Positions 34,702 through 43,568 of a stretch of 64,000 nucleotides of DNA are shown here, piece by piece (the first letter of the stretch is position 1; each line of letters opens with the position of its first letter). The stretch is taken from positions 4,960,001 to 5,024,000 of the forward strand of contig NZ_CP137338.1 of NCBI RefSeq assembly GCF_044923475.1. The letters are read 5' to 3'. The DNA comes from JAAURS01 sp044923475 (lineage in GTDB: Bacteria > Cyanobacteriota > Cyanobacteriia > Thermosynechococcales > Thermosynechococcaceae). Made by a program: the position numbers and the translations under genes. The notes beneath the pieces are model-generated. The model ran no database searches and was not told the origin of the DNA. It saw only the letters and a program-made list of their open reading frames with translations.

Positions 34702-35089
34702 TGGTTATTGATACCTCAGCTTTGATTGCCATTCTTTTTGCTGAAGAGGAAAAGGATATATTTTTACAGGCAATTGCGACCGATAGCGTGCGTTTGATGT
34801 CGGCGTCGACCCATACGGAAACATCATTGTTTTTGCCGTTCGGTATGGCGGAGAAAACCTACCCAAGCTGGATTTGCTGGTTGAGACGCTAGGGATAGAG
34901 GTTATTCCGTTTTCGCTTGAACAATCGACTGTTGCGAGAGCGGCCTATTTGAAATATGGGAAAGGCCGTCATCCAGCTCGCTTAAACATGGGCGATTGCT
35001 TTTCTTACGCTTTAGCCATAACGATGAAGGAACCCTTGTTATTTAAGGGAAGTGACTTTACTCAGACTGACGTACAGAAGGTGTTTTAG
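34701..35089 (+). pseudogene. vapC: VapC-like PIN-domain toxin, frameshifted
   Basis: The frame starting at 34701 reads MVIDTSALIAILFAEEE and SVRLMSASTHTETS, then loses the family sequence and ends at 34892. The PIN domain continues one base back, as IVFAVRYGGENLPKLDLL, then EVIPFSLEQ, GKGRHPARLNMGDCFSYALA, GSDFTQTDV, to the stop at 35089. All acidic active-site residues (D4, the THTET Glu, MGDC Asp, GSDF Asp) survive across both frames. A single missing base near 34827 explains the break. No slippery heptamer is present there, so I read it as a recent inactivating mutation or a sequencing error. Confidence 0.75.
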
Positions 35090-35461
35090 CGTCCTAGAAG
35101 ATGCACCTTTGAAATCTCGATCTGTGTTCTATGTGTAGAAGGGCACTCCCCAAAGGCTGACCTTCATTCTTGTAAAGAAATGTAATTAAAGCGACTTGCT
35201 CACATAAATTTGCTGGAGTTGCGCTGTTATTTCATTAAAGTCATTTGGAGTAATCCCTGTAGCAGATAAACGGGCACCCGAGACGGTCTTGCAGACTGGC
35301 TCAGGCGACCTCAGCGATCGGCGAACAGAAACTCCGATCGACCTAGAATACTTGTGAAAAAAATCCCTTCCCTTTGACCATCCCATGTACTGGACATCCT
35401 TCACCTGCCAAGGGCTGCGTTAAAGGGAAATGGCCCTAGTTTTCGATCTTTCCCAAAATGT
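35090..35461. other. gap with one doubtful minus-strand ORF
   Basis: About 370 bp between the toxin remnant and chlM. A 72-codon minus-strand frame (35186-35404, opening MKDVQYMGWSKGRDFF and ending EITAQLQQIYVSKSL) lies downstream of chlM. Its end looks protein-like but I recognise no family; it may be a gene fragment. No RNA gene seen. Confidence 0.3.
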
Positions 35462-36151
35462 TTAAGATCCTCGTTTTACCTCAAGCAGCCGTGAAAAGTA
35501 AAATTGTGTCGTGGTGAGGGCGGTCCGCTCGACCGTCCAACCCAGCCCCTTAAACGTCTCTACAATGTCCCTCTCGCGATGAAGATAGGCGCGGGTAGCC
35601 TTGCTGGGGCCTGGGAAAAAGTCTCCAATTTTTTTGAGCAGGGTATAGATCGGTGTTTTGGGGGCAAAGCTCAGGATCAGCCGCTCCGTTGCCAGAGAAC
35701 TCAAATGCTCGATCATCTGAGCAGCTTTGTCTTGCGGATAGTGAATCAAGACATCAAGACAAATGACAGTGTGGTATTGACCCGATAGGCTTTCGAGATC
35801 CTGGACCGTAAAGATAGGGTTGGCTGCATCGCTACCTTGAGTCACGGCAAGGGTTTTGGCTTCTTCCACCATTTTGGCAGAGATATCGCTGGCATAGACC
35901 TGGGCGCCCAGTTGGGCAAGGGGAATGCTTAAGCTACCGACTCCGCAACCCGCATCGCAAATAGTCAGCCCTCGAGCATTGCCGTCTGCCTTCAGCCAGC
36001 CAAGGACGGTATCTACCGTTTGCTGGTGACCCTTGCGGATATCAAGCTGAACTTTATTGACTTCGCCATCGCCATAAATGCGCTGCCAACGGTCGAAGCC
36101 CACGGAATTAAAGTACGAGCGAACAATGGTTTTATCGTCTGTGGTTGTCAT
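35462..36151 (-). CDS. chlM: magnesium-protoporphyrin IX O-methyltransferase
   Basis: A SAM methyltransferase of chlorophyll synthesis, methylating the C13 propionate of Mg-protoporphyrin IX. The ChlM-specific N-terminus VRSYFNSVGFDRWQRIYG precedes the SAM motif ICDAGCGVGSLSIPLA and QVYASDISAKMVEEA; later VICLDVLIHYPQDKAA and LILSFAPKTPIYTLLKKIG are typical of the family. The ATG at 36149-36151 gives the usual short start; an upstream in-frame start would add eight hydrophobic residues. Other chlorophyll genes are not nearby. Confidence 0.93.
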   Translation of the reverse strand: MTTTDDKTIVRSYFNSVGFDRWQRIYGDGEVNKVQLDIRKGHQQTVDTVLGWLKADGNARGLTICDAGCGVGSLSIPLAQLGAQVYASDISAKMVEEAKTLAVTQGSDAANPIFTVQDLESLSGQYHTVICLDVLIHYPQDKAAQMIEHLSSLATERLILSFAPKTPIYTLLKKIGDFFPGPSKATRAYLHRERDIVETFKGLGWTVERTALTTTQFYFSRLLEVKRGS

Positions 36152-36471
36152 GAGTAAGAAAGGATATACCAGCACTGCTCGAACGAAGGGCGCGCCTCGA
36201 CGCTAACCATTTTGATTGTAGTCATGGATGCGATCGCAATCCAAGCCCACTGCAGAGAGATTGATGGCTGCGTCCCTGCCAGCAGTAGCATCGATTTTGG
36301 CAGCAGGATCCATCGGTTTTGAAAAATAAGGTGGAAAGGCACTCTTGTTTATTTTTGGGGCACCCTAATTTAAGTGGAATTGCTGAGGCGCGCCTTCCTC
36401 GTAGAGGAGTAGCAAATCTGTGCAGTTTGAAGTTTGAAAGTATTAACTATCCAGTTATTCGGGGGGTTCAG

Positions 36472-38226
36472 ATGGATCTTATTGTCGGCAACGGAGATGG
36501 ATTAAAGGCACAGTATTTTAATGGGACGGCTGATTCCTACGGACTGAAGGCACAGCCTCTCGATAGCCCTAGTTATGGCTACGGACTGCAGTCGCTCAAT
36601 CAAAACGCGATCGCACTGAATCGCATCGATCCGACGATCGATTTCAATTGGAAAACTGGTGCGCCAGGCTCAAAGGTGAACTCAGACCACTTCTCAGCCG
36701 AGTGGACGGGCCAAATTTTGGCACCCACAACAGGTACGTATACCTTCACGACCAAGTCCGATGACGGCATTGCCGTTTGGGTGAACGGGCAGCGGTTGAT
36801 CGACGCGTGGAATGACCATGCAGTGCGACAAGACAGCGGGACCATCAGCCTCCAAGCCGGACAAAAGTACGATATCAAGGTGAACTACTACGAACGCAAA
36901 GGCGAAGCCGTCGCACAGCTCTATTGGTCGGCACCCAATATTGCCCAACAGATTATCCCCCAGGCATATCTGTATTCATCGGCTGGAACTCCGGCGATCG
37001 CTTCCACTCCAGCCTCGATCGCTTCGGCAGGAAACGGACTGACGGGCAAGTATTTCAACAACACCAATCTCGACCCAAAAACCCTTGCATTGACCAGAAC
37101 CGATACCAATGTAAACTTCAACTGGAATACTGGCACGCCGGACTCAAAGGTAAACGCGGACAACTTCTCAGCCCAGTGGACGGGCCAAATTCTGGCGCCT
37201 CAAACAAGCACGTACACCTTTACCACCACTTCGGACGACGGCGTAAGGGTGTGGGTGAACGGGCAGCAGCTCATCAATGCGTGGAATGACCACGCACCCA
37301 GACAAGACAGCGGCACCATCTCCCTCCAAGCCGGACAAAAGTACGATATTAAGGTGGAGTACTACGAACGAGGTGGCGAGGCAGTCATGCAGCTCTTATG
37401 GTCGGCTCCCAACATTACCCAACAGGTCATCCCGCAAGCTTATTTGTATGCAGCGGCTGCAAACCCAGATTCAAACCCGATCGGGACCCCAACACCGGAT
37501 CCGATAGTCGCGCCAACGCCGCCTCCGACGATCGCTCCAGCCTTTGACGATTCGACGCTTCCCCATGAAGGCTTCCCTTCTGGCGTCCCTTCTAACTGGG
37601 ATTGGGCCAAAGGGCCGACGGGAGGCTATGGAAATAATATTCCTAGCGGTTGGAATGCGTTTACGGCGTGGGGACAAATTTACGTCGAGAAGGGTTGGAA
37701 TCCCCCAGCCAACAGCAACACCCGCGTGCAGATTACAAACTTAGACTCGTGGTATCTCAGTAAAGCGACAGGCAAGTGGATCCAGATTCAGCAAGCAGAC
37801 ACTGTTATGGGTGCAGCGTTTGTAGAAGATTTCAAGAATAATGCTGCTAAAGCGGCAGATGTAAAAGACGAATCTAAGAATGGTGGGGGAATTAGCGTTA
37901 CGGCGGGTTACGGCTATAACTACCATTTCTGGACGGATCGGGCATCGATCGCCAATCCCAGCGACATTGACGGAATTTATACTAGATTCCAATCTCGGCT
38001 CGTTCTCAACGACCCTAATGGCGTGGACGATCGCGCTTCGGCTCGCTATCTCGCCAATGACGGTGCCGACTACTGGCGCGATATGACATCAGGTTGGTCT
38101 CCCGATTGGAGTACCAATGGCGGGGTCGGCGGAGGCCGCTTCAAGTTTGTCAAAAAAGACTGGCAGAATTTTACGATGACGACATTGCCCGTCGATCGGT
38201 TGTTGAAGAATCCGCCGCCCTACTAA
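36472..38226 (+). CDS. tandem PA14-domain protein with C-terminal domain of unknown function
   Basis: Two PA14 modules of about 120 residues lie in tandem. The first is DPTIDFNWKTGAPGSKV ... SDDGIAVWVNGQRLID ... YDIKVNYYERKGEAVAQL; the second repeats this almost word for word (SDDGVRVWVNGQQLIN, YDIKVEYYERGGEAVMQL). A proline/threonine linker leads to about 230 residues with W and G in DWAKGPTGGYGNN and NYHFWTDRASIANP, which I do not recognise. PA14 domains bind or sit beside glycans. From the chosen ATG at 36472 (GGGGGG about six bases upstream) no signal peptide is visible, so its export is unclear. An upstream in-frame ATG at 36319 would add 51 unconserved residues. Confidence 0.78.
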   Translation: MDLIVGNGDGLKAQYFNGTADSYGLKAQPLDSPSYGYGLQSLNQNAIALNRIDPTIDFNWKTGAPGSKVNSDHFSAEWTGQILAPTTGTYTFTTKSDDGIAVWVNGQRLIDAWNDHAVRQDSGTISLQAGQKYDIKVNYYERKGEAVAQLYWSAPNIAQQIIPQAYLYSSAGTPAIASTPASIASAGNGLTGKYFNNTNLDPKTLALTRTDTNVNFNWNTGTPDSKVNADNFSAQWTGQILAPQTSTYTFTTTSDDGVRVWVNGQQLINAWNDHAPRQDSGTISLQAGQKYDIKVEYYERGGEAVMQLLWSAPNITQQVIPQAYLYAAAANPDSNPIGTPTPDPIVAPTPPPTIAPAFDDSTLPHEGFPSGVPSNWDWAKGPTGGYGNNIPSGWNAFTAWGQIYVEKGWNPPANSNTRVQITNLDSWYLSKATGKWIQIQQADTVMGAAFVEDFKNNAAKAADVKDESKNGGGISVTAGYGYNYHFWTDRASIANPSDIDGIYTRFQSRLVLNDPNGVDDRASARYLANDGADYWRDMTSGWSPDWSTNGGVGGGRFKFVKKDWQNFTMTTLPVDRLLKNPPPY

Positions 38227-38547
38227 GGAGAGGCCGAGTCTCTCTCAACGGTGCTGAGGTGTCAAAGCTCGCCCGTCGAACGGTCGCTCTGCTGCAACCC
38301 TTATTTGCAGCTTTATCCGCCCATGGATCTGCTTTTACGAACAGATCCGGTCTGAAGTTAGCTCGGTTCGATCTCGTTTAGGACAAGCCAACTTCAGACG
38401 AGGGCGGATATTTTCTGCGGCTAGTCTGCGTTAAGGAATACAGTATTTTTCGATGCAGCTTTGTAAGCTGCGAGGGTTAACTGTCGCAGCGGGGATCCGC
38501 TTGCGGCAGGCGGACGCGCACCTGCTTTAGAGTGAAACCGTAGCCCT
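38227..38547. other. intergenic region with a long inverted repeat
   Basis: About 320 bp. GTCTGAAGTTAGC (38350-38362) and GCCAACTTCAGAC (38387-38399) pair over 12 of 13 bases with a 24-base loop, a possible terminator or RNA structure between the PA14 gene and the cyclase gene. No ORF is supported. Confidence 0.4.
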
Positions 38548-40686
38548 ATGCGATCGCTCAACCAACTGAGCATAAAATCCAAACTCATCGCCATGCTGTT
38601 GGGGGTCAGCGGCGTTTCAATTTTAGTGACGGCCTATTTGGGCTATCAAAGCGGTCAGGCCAACCTGACCAGCCGAGTATTCAGCCAGCTCACGAGCCTG
38701 CGAGCGTCCAAGGCCTATCAGATCGAGTCTTACTTTAAGAACATTCACCACCATACCGAAACCCTCAGCGAAAATCCGGCAGTGATAGCTGCCATGCAGG
38801 AATTCGCAGCGGCCCATCGCGAGCTGGAATCGGCCAAAGTCCCCGCCGCATTCGATCGAAAGCTCGCGAGCTATTATCGACAAGAGTTTCTGAAGCGCCT
38901 TGCCAAGGCAGAAGACGGCTCGCCAGTCCTAGAGTCCTACTTACCCACCGCCGCCGCATCCCGATACTTGCAGTACCAATACATTGCCAATAACGCGAAC
39001 CCCGTTGGCAAAAAGCACCTCTTGGATGCTGCCCCAGACGGCAGCACCTACAGTCGCGTACACAGACGTTACCACTCTATTTTTCGCAAAATCATCCAGA
39101 AATTTGGCTACTACGATATGTTCCTCATCGATCCTCAGGGAACAGTCGTTTATACGGTTTTTAAAGAGACAGACTTCACGACCAACTTTGGCACGGGGGC
39201 CTATAAAACCAGCAACTTGGCCCGTCTAGCGGCTCAGGTGCAGCAGGCCAAAGAAAAAGATTACTCGAAAATTATCGATTTTGAAGGCTACGGCCCATCC
39301 TACGGCGCGCCTGCGGCCTTTATTGCGGCCCCCATCTTCGATCGATCCAAACTTATCGGGGTACTGGCCTTTCAGCTTCCAGTCGATGAGATCAATAACG
39401 TGATGACGGGCAACCGGAAGTGGGAGGAAGACGGGCTGGGCAAAACAGGCGAAACCTACCTGGTAGGGCGAGACTACCTGATGCGATCGGTTTCGCGCTT
39501 TTTAGAGCAAGACCCCAAGGCATACCTCAAAGGTCTGCAAACCGCAGGCGAGCAGGAGGATGTCATTCGGCGGATCGGTCAGTACAAGACCTCGATCCTG
39601 CAGCAGAAGGAGCAAACCACGGGAACCGCCGAAGCCTTGCTGGGGAGACAAGGCACCCGAATCCTGAAGGACTATCGCGGCGTGGCAGTACTCAGCTCTT
39701 ACGCGCCCCTCAAGCTCGAGGGTCTAGACTGGGTCATTTTGTCAGAGATCGACCTCTCAGAAGCCTACGAACCCATCTACTCCTTCACGCGACAGGTCCT
39801 CATTTCGGCGACGCTGCTGATGTTGGTGCTGACGATCGCGGCCATGATCATGGCTTATTTGTTCGTCAAGCCCATCCAACACCTGATCGACAGCGCTCGA
39901 AAGGTGCAGGACGGAGAGATGGATGCGATCGCCCCCCTCAACCCTCAGGACGAGTTTGGCGAACTGGCACAGTCTTTCAACGGAATGCTGGATAGCCTGC
40001 ACGTCCAAACCGCGTTGGTCGCCGAGAAAACCCGCGAAAACGAACAGCTCTTGCTGAGCTTTTTTCCGACGGCGATCGCCAAGCGCCTCAAGCAAGGCGA
40101 AAAAGATATTGCAGAAGAGATCTCGAACGTCGCAGTGATGTTTACCGATCTCACTGGCTTCTCAAAACTCGCTGCGGCCTCGACCGCCCCCGAAATGATC
40201 CATCTCTTAAACGAGGTCTTTGCCGCCTTTGACGACGCCGCCGACCGCTATGGTATGGAAAAAATCAAAACCATTGGAGACAGCTACATGGCCATTTGCG
40301 GATTGTCGGTTCCCTACCTAGATCACGACAAACGGGCGATCGGGTTTGGCCTAGAGCTACAGTCCATCCTGCGACGGCTCAACCAAGAGCGAGGCTTTCA
40401 GCTCGACATTCAGGTGGGGATCGACTCTGGAGACGTGATTGCCGGAATTATAGGCCGTCATAGATTGATTTACGACGTCTGGGGCGAAACCGTCAATATT
40501 GCTAGCAGTTTGAGAGAGGCTTGTCCCGCCGGAGAAATTTTGGTATCTGAGGCAGTCTACGAGCGTCTCAAGGATCTCTACGATTTTGAAGCTTGGATCG
40601 ATGCGGAAGGGAGCGGCAAAGAAAAAATTCAGGCATGGCGCTTAAAATCGGCCCAGCCCTCGTCCTCTCCCAAAAGGCGCGCGTGA
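38548..40686 (+). CDS. membrane sensor class III nucleotide cyclase
   Basis: A 712-residue protein: N-terminal membrane helix (about 12-28), a large extracytoplasmic sensor (about 30-415, Cache-like), a second helix (LISATLLMLVLTIAAMIMAY, about 420-440), a HAMP linker and a class III cyclase domain (about 525-690). Metal aspartates are D534 (MFTDLTGFS) and D578 (TIGDSYMA). The purine-selecting pair is K574 and D643 (IYDVWGE), the adenylate-cyclase combination. N650 is present, but the transition-state arginine expected four residues later is S654 (VNIASSL). The protein is probably an adenylate cyclase, perhaps of altered activity. It is separated by one base from the MscS-type channel gene. 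Confidence 0.85.
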   Translation: MRSLNQLSIKSKLIAMLLGVSGVSILVTAYLGYQSGQANLTSRVFSQLTSLRASKAYQIESYFKNIHHHTETLSENPAVIAAMQEFAAAHRELESAKVPAAFDRKLASYYRQEFLKRLAKAEDGSPVLESYLPTAAASRYLQYQYIANNANPVGKKHLLDAAPDGSTYSRVHRRYHSIFRKIIQKFGYYDMFLIDPQGTVVYTVFKETDFTTNFGTGAYKTSNLARLAAQVQQAKEKDYSKIIDFEGYGPSYGAPAAFIAAPIFDRSKLIGVLAFQLPVDEINNVMTGNRKWEEDGLGKTGETYLVGRDYLMRSVSRFLEQDPKAYLKGLQTAGEQEDVIRRIGQYKTSILQQKEQTTGTAEALLGRQGTRILKDYRGVAVLSSYAPLKLEGLDWVILSEIDLSEAYEPIYSFTRQVLISATLLMLVLTIAAMIMAYLFVKPIQHLIDSARKVQDGEMDAIAPLNPQDEFGELAQSFNGMLDSLHVQTALVAEKTRENEQLLLSFFPTAIAKRLKQGEKDIAEEISNVAVMFTDLTGFSKLAAASTAPEMIHLLNEVFAAFDDAADRYGMEKIKTIGDSYMAICGLSVPYLDHDKRAIGFGLELQSILRRLNQERGFQLDIQVGIDSGDVIAGIIGRHRLIYDVWGETVNIASSLREACPAGEILVSEAVYERLKDLYDFEAWIDAEGSGKEKIQAWRLKSAQPSSSPKRRA

Positions 40687-40687
40687 T

Positions 40688-42160
40688 ATGGATACCTCCG
40701 TCCTTCAAAATCTTTTGGTGTGGGCGATCGCCCTAATCCTGGGCTTTCCCATTCTGATCGTTCTGTTGGGGGAAGTCATCCATCGGCAGAAGCTGCGCGG
40801 TCGGCCCATTGCCGCTACGTTACGCGTCGTGCGCAATGTCCTGCTGCCCGTACTAGTCTTTTTGCTGTTCATGCTCTACGTGCTGAAAATGCACCCAGAC
40901 CACCAGGCGGTTAAGAGCGTTCAAACCTTACTGTGGATTGTCGTCATTCACGCGGCGCTGTCGCTGCTCAACGTGGTAATTTTCGAGCAGGCCGGGGCCG
41001 ATACGTGGCGCGCCAAAATGCCCAAACTGCTCATCGACCTCGCGCGGCTATTTTTGATTTTGGTCGGTTCGGCGATCGTGCTCGCCACCGTCTGGCACGC
41101 GGATGTGGCAGGACTCGCCACAGCTCTGGGCGTTAGCTCCATCGTGATCGGCTTAGCGCTGCAAGATACCTTGGGCAGCATTACCTCCGGCATTGCCCTG
41201 TTGTTCGAGCGGCCCTTTAACGTCGGAGACTGGCTCCGGGTCGGAGAATTGACGGGACAGGTCATCGATATCAACTGGCGCTCAGTGCGGCTGCAAACCT
41301 TCGACCGCGAGATGGTGATCATTCCCCACAAGGTCATCAGCGGCGAAATTATCCGTAACTTCAGCCGTCCCTTGCCACTCCATGCCGAGCGCATCAAGGT
41401 TGGTTTTTCCTACAGCGACCCGCCGAATTTAGCGCGCCACGTCCTTAAAAGTACGGCCCTGGCTACCCAGGGCATTCTCATCGATCCAGAACCGCAGATT
41501 TTTACCCTTTCCTACGATGACTCTTCCATTAACTACGAGGTGAAGTTTTTTGTAGAAAACTATGCGGACATCGAGGACATTCGCAGTCGCTTCATGAGCC
41601 GGGTTTGGTACGCAGCCCAACGCAATAACCTGAATATCCCCTTCCCCATCCGCACCCTCTATCATTTCCACGGCCCTACCGCCCGCGAAGGCAGCACTAA
41701 CAAGAAATTTGCCGAAAGCCTCCAGTCTCTGCCCGCCTTTGTCCCCATCGACCGCGAACACGGCGATCGCCTCCACAGCAACGCCGAAGGCGTCACCCTC
41801 CAGCACTTTGGCATTGGCGAAAAGGTCATTCGACAGGGCTACCCCAGCAACTCGCTTTACATTATCGTGTCGGGCCAAGCAGCTTTATCGATCTCCGACA
41901 GCTCGGGCATCGAGCATCCGGTATTGTTCCTCGGCGCCGGGGAATTTTTTGGCGAGATGGTTTTGTTTTCTGGAGAACCCAGCCCCATCTCCATTACGGC
42001 AGTCAACGATCTAGAAGTGATGATGATTTCTGCCGATGAGGTCAACCAGATGATCGCGCGTCAGCCCAGCTTTGCGCGGGAGATCGGGCAAATTTTAGAA
42101 GTGCGCCGTCGGGCCATTCAGGCTGTCAAACAAACCGCCGGTACCCCTACCGTTCTGTAA
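40688..42160 (+). CDS. MscS channel with C-terminal cyclic-nucleotide-binding-like domain
   Basis: A 490-residue protein of the bCNG type. Four hydrophobic segments fill about residues 8-150; the last is the pore-like TM3 with VAGLATALGVSSIVIGLALQ. The MscS beta domain follows (RPFNVGDWLRVGELTGQV, VIIPHKVISGEIIRNFS). After a linker (about 340-370) comes a CNBD fold: GVTLQHFGIGEKVIRQGY, SLYIIVSGQAALS, GAGEFFGEMVLFSGEP. The phosphate-binding cassette lacks the usual Arg: after GEP it reads SPISITAV. Ligand binding is therefore uncertain. The upstream cyclase gene suggests the pair couples cAMP production to ion flux in the cytoplasmic membrane. Confidence 0.87.
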   Translation: MDTSVLQNLLVWAIALILGFPILIVLLGEVIHRQKLRGRPIAATLRVVRNVLLPVLVFLLFMLYVLKMHPDHQAVKSVQTLLWIVVIHAALSLLNVVIFEQAGADTWRAKMPKLLIDLARLFLILVGSAIVLATVWHADVAGLATALGVSSIVIGLALQDTLGSITSGIALLFERPFNVGDWLRVGELTGQVIDINWRSVRLQTFDREMVIIPHKVISGEIIRNFSRPLPLHAERIKVGFSYSDPPNLARHVLKSTALATQGILIDPEPQIFTLSYDDSSINYEVKFFVENYADIEDIRSRFMSRVWYAAQRNNLNIPFPIRTLYHFHGPTAREGSTNKKFAESLQSLPAFVPIDREHGDRLHSNAEGVTLQHFGIGEKVIRQGYPSNSLYIIVSGQAALSISDSSGIEHPVLFLGAGEFFGEMVLFSGEPSPISITAVNDLEVMMISADEVNQMIARQPSFAREIGQILEVRRRAIQAVKQTAGTPTVL

Positions 42161-42328
42161 AGATCTCGGCAGGAGAAAAACGCGCAGGCCGACGGCTGCA
42201 AACTATCGCAACTCAATATCGTAAATTTTTCATAACATTCAGTCGACTCAATCCGCTAATCTCGACACAGCGTCCTCATTTGGGCGTATGGTACTGCTTA
42301 TCTTGAGAACACAGAATTAGTAGAGACG
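42161..42328. promoter_or_regulatory. probable promoter region of pfkA
   Basis: A 168-bp gap with no gene. A TATGGT/TACTGC-like stretch about 35 bp before the pfkA start could be a -10 element; no clear -35 or binding site can be assigned by eye. Confidence 0.3.
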
Positions 42329-43411
42329 ATGGTTGAGCATAAACGGATTGGGATTTTAACCAGCGGCGGAGATTGTGCTGGCCTCAATCCCGTCATTCGG
42401 GCGGTCGTGCGGCGGGCAGCGGGCACCTATGGATGGGAGGTTTTGGGTATCCGTCAGGCCACGTTGGGGCTGATGGCAAATCCTGCCAGCGTTTGGCCTC
42501 TGGATATCAAGACCGTCGATTCTTGGCTGACAGCAGGCGGCACCATGCTGGGGACCACCAATACGGGCAACCCCTTTGCCTTTCCGATGGCGGATGGGAC
42601 GTTGAAGGATCGCTCGGAAGAAATTATTCAGGGCTACCACCAGCTGGGCCTAGACGCCATCATCGGTATTGGGGGCGATGGCAGCATGGCGATTCTGCGC
42701 CAGTTGGCCCAGCAGGGCAACTGGAATCTGGTGGGCATCCCCAAAACCATCGACAACGACGTGGGCGTAACCGAACGCTCGATTGGGTTCGATACGGCAG
42801 TTAACATCGCCACCGAAGCCTTAGATCGGCTCCAATTTACAGCCGCCAGCCACAGCCGCGTCATGATTTTGGAGGTCATGGGTCGGGATGCGGGCCACAT
42901 TGCTATTAGTGCGGGGATTGCAGGCGGTGCGGACATCATTTTGATTCCAGAAATCCCGTTTTCCGTGTCCCATATCTGTAGCAAGCTGAAGGGCTGGCAG
43001 CGACGCGGCAAAAATTCCGCGCTCATTATCACCGCAGAGGCAGCCCGCGCGGAAGAGGGCATCACCATGATGCAAACCGATGCAGCGGGACAATGTCGCC
43101 TCGGCGGAGTGGGAGAGTATCTGGCCAATCAAATCTGCGGGAATAACATTGCCGAGACGCGGGTGACGGTACTGGGACACGTCCAGCGGGGCGGGATTCC
43201 TTCGCCGTTGGATCGCCTCATCGCATCCGCCTTTGGCGTGGCAGCAGTCGATCTGATCGCCCAAGGGAAATACGACCAAATTGTCACCTGGCAAAAACGG
43301 CAGGTGGTGAGCGTGCCGATCGCAGAGGCGATCGCCCAGTATGACAAGGTAGACATCCACGGGACGCTGGTCAAAACCGCGCGCGGGTTGGGGATCTATC
43401 TGGGCAACTGA
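42329..43411 (+). CDS. pfkA: 6-phosphofructokinase
   Basis: Phosphorylates fructose 6-phosphate in glycolysis. Family blocks: ILTSGGDCAGLNPVIRAVV (Gly-rich), IGIGGDGSMAIL, catalytic PKTIDNDV and SIGFDTAVN, EVMGRDAGHIA, and LGHVQRGGIPSPLDR. At the positions that discriminate phosphoryl donor, it has GGDGS (Gly, as in ATP enzymes) with PKTIDND (Lys, as in PPi enzymes). This mixed signature is known in a group of ATP-dependent bacterial enzymes. Length of 360 residues is normal. It converges on the phytol-kinase-like gene. Confidence 0.92.
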   Translation: MVEHKRIGILTSGGDCAGLNPVIRAVVRRAAGTYGWEVLGIRQATLGLMANPASVWPLDIKTVDSWLTAGGTMLGTTNTGNPFAFPMADGTLKDRSEEIIQGYHQLGLDAIIGIGGDGSMAILRQLAQQGNWNLVGIPKTIDNDVGVTERSIGFDTAVNIATEALDRLQFTAASHSRVMILEVMGRDAGHIAISAGIAGGADIILIPEIPFSVSHICSKLKGWQRRGKNSALIITAEAARAEEGITMMQTDAAGQCRLGGVGEYLANQICGNNIAETRVTVLGHVQRGGIPSPLDRLIASAFGVAAVDLIAQGKYDQIVTWQKRQVVSVPIAEAIAQYDKVDIHGTLVKTARGLGIYLGN

Positions 43412-43469
43412 CCCTACCGCCACCCTAGCGGGAAGGTGAGGCCGTGGATCCACGGTCAAATCGGCACTG

Positions 43470-43510
43470 GAAGAGTCGCGATCGCGTGGTTTGGAGGACT
43501 GCGACTCTTC
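43470..43510. terminator. inverted repeat between convergent pfkA and phytol-kinase-like genes
   Basis: GAAGAGTCGC (43470-43479) and GCGACTCTTC (43501-43510) are a perfect 10-bp inverted repeat with a 21-base loop, lying between two convergent genes. A palindrome CCGTGGATCCACGG sits just before it (43443-43456). This is a plausible bidirectional terminator, without a classic T-run. Confidence 0.4.
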
Positions 43511-43568
43511 TAGGGGAGCTAGTCGGCCCCGAGTTTGGCATGAATGTCGTACCACCCAACGCGGTTTT

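Noticed and set aside
35186..35404. 72-codon minus-strand ORF after chlM
   Set aside because: The C-terminal part looks protein-like, but without homology or a ribosome-binding site I cannot support it as a gene.
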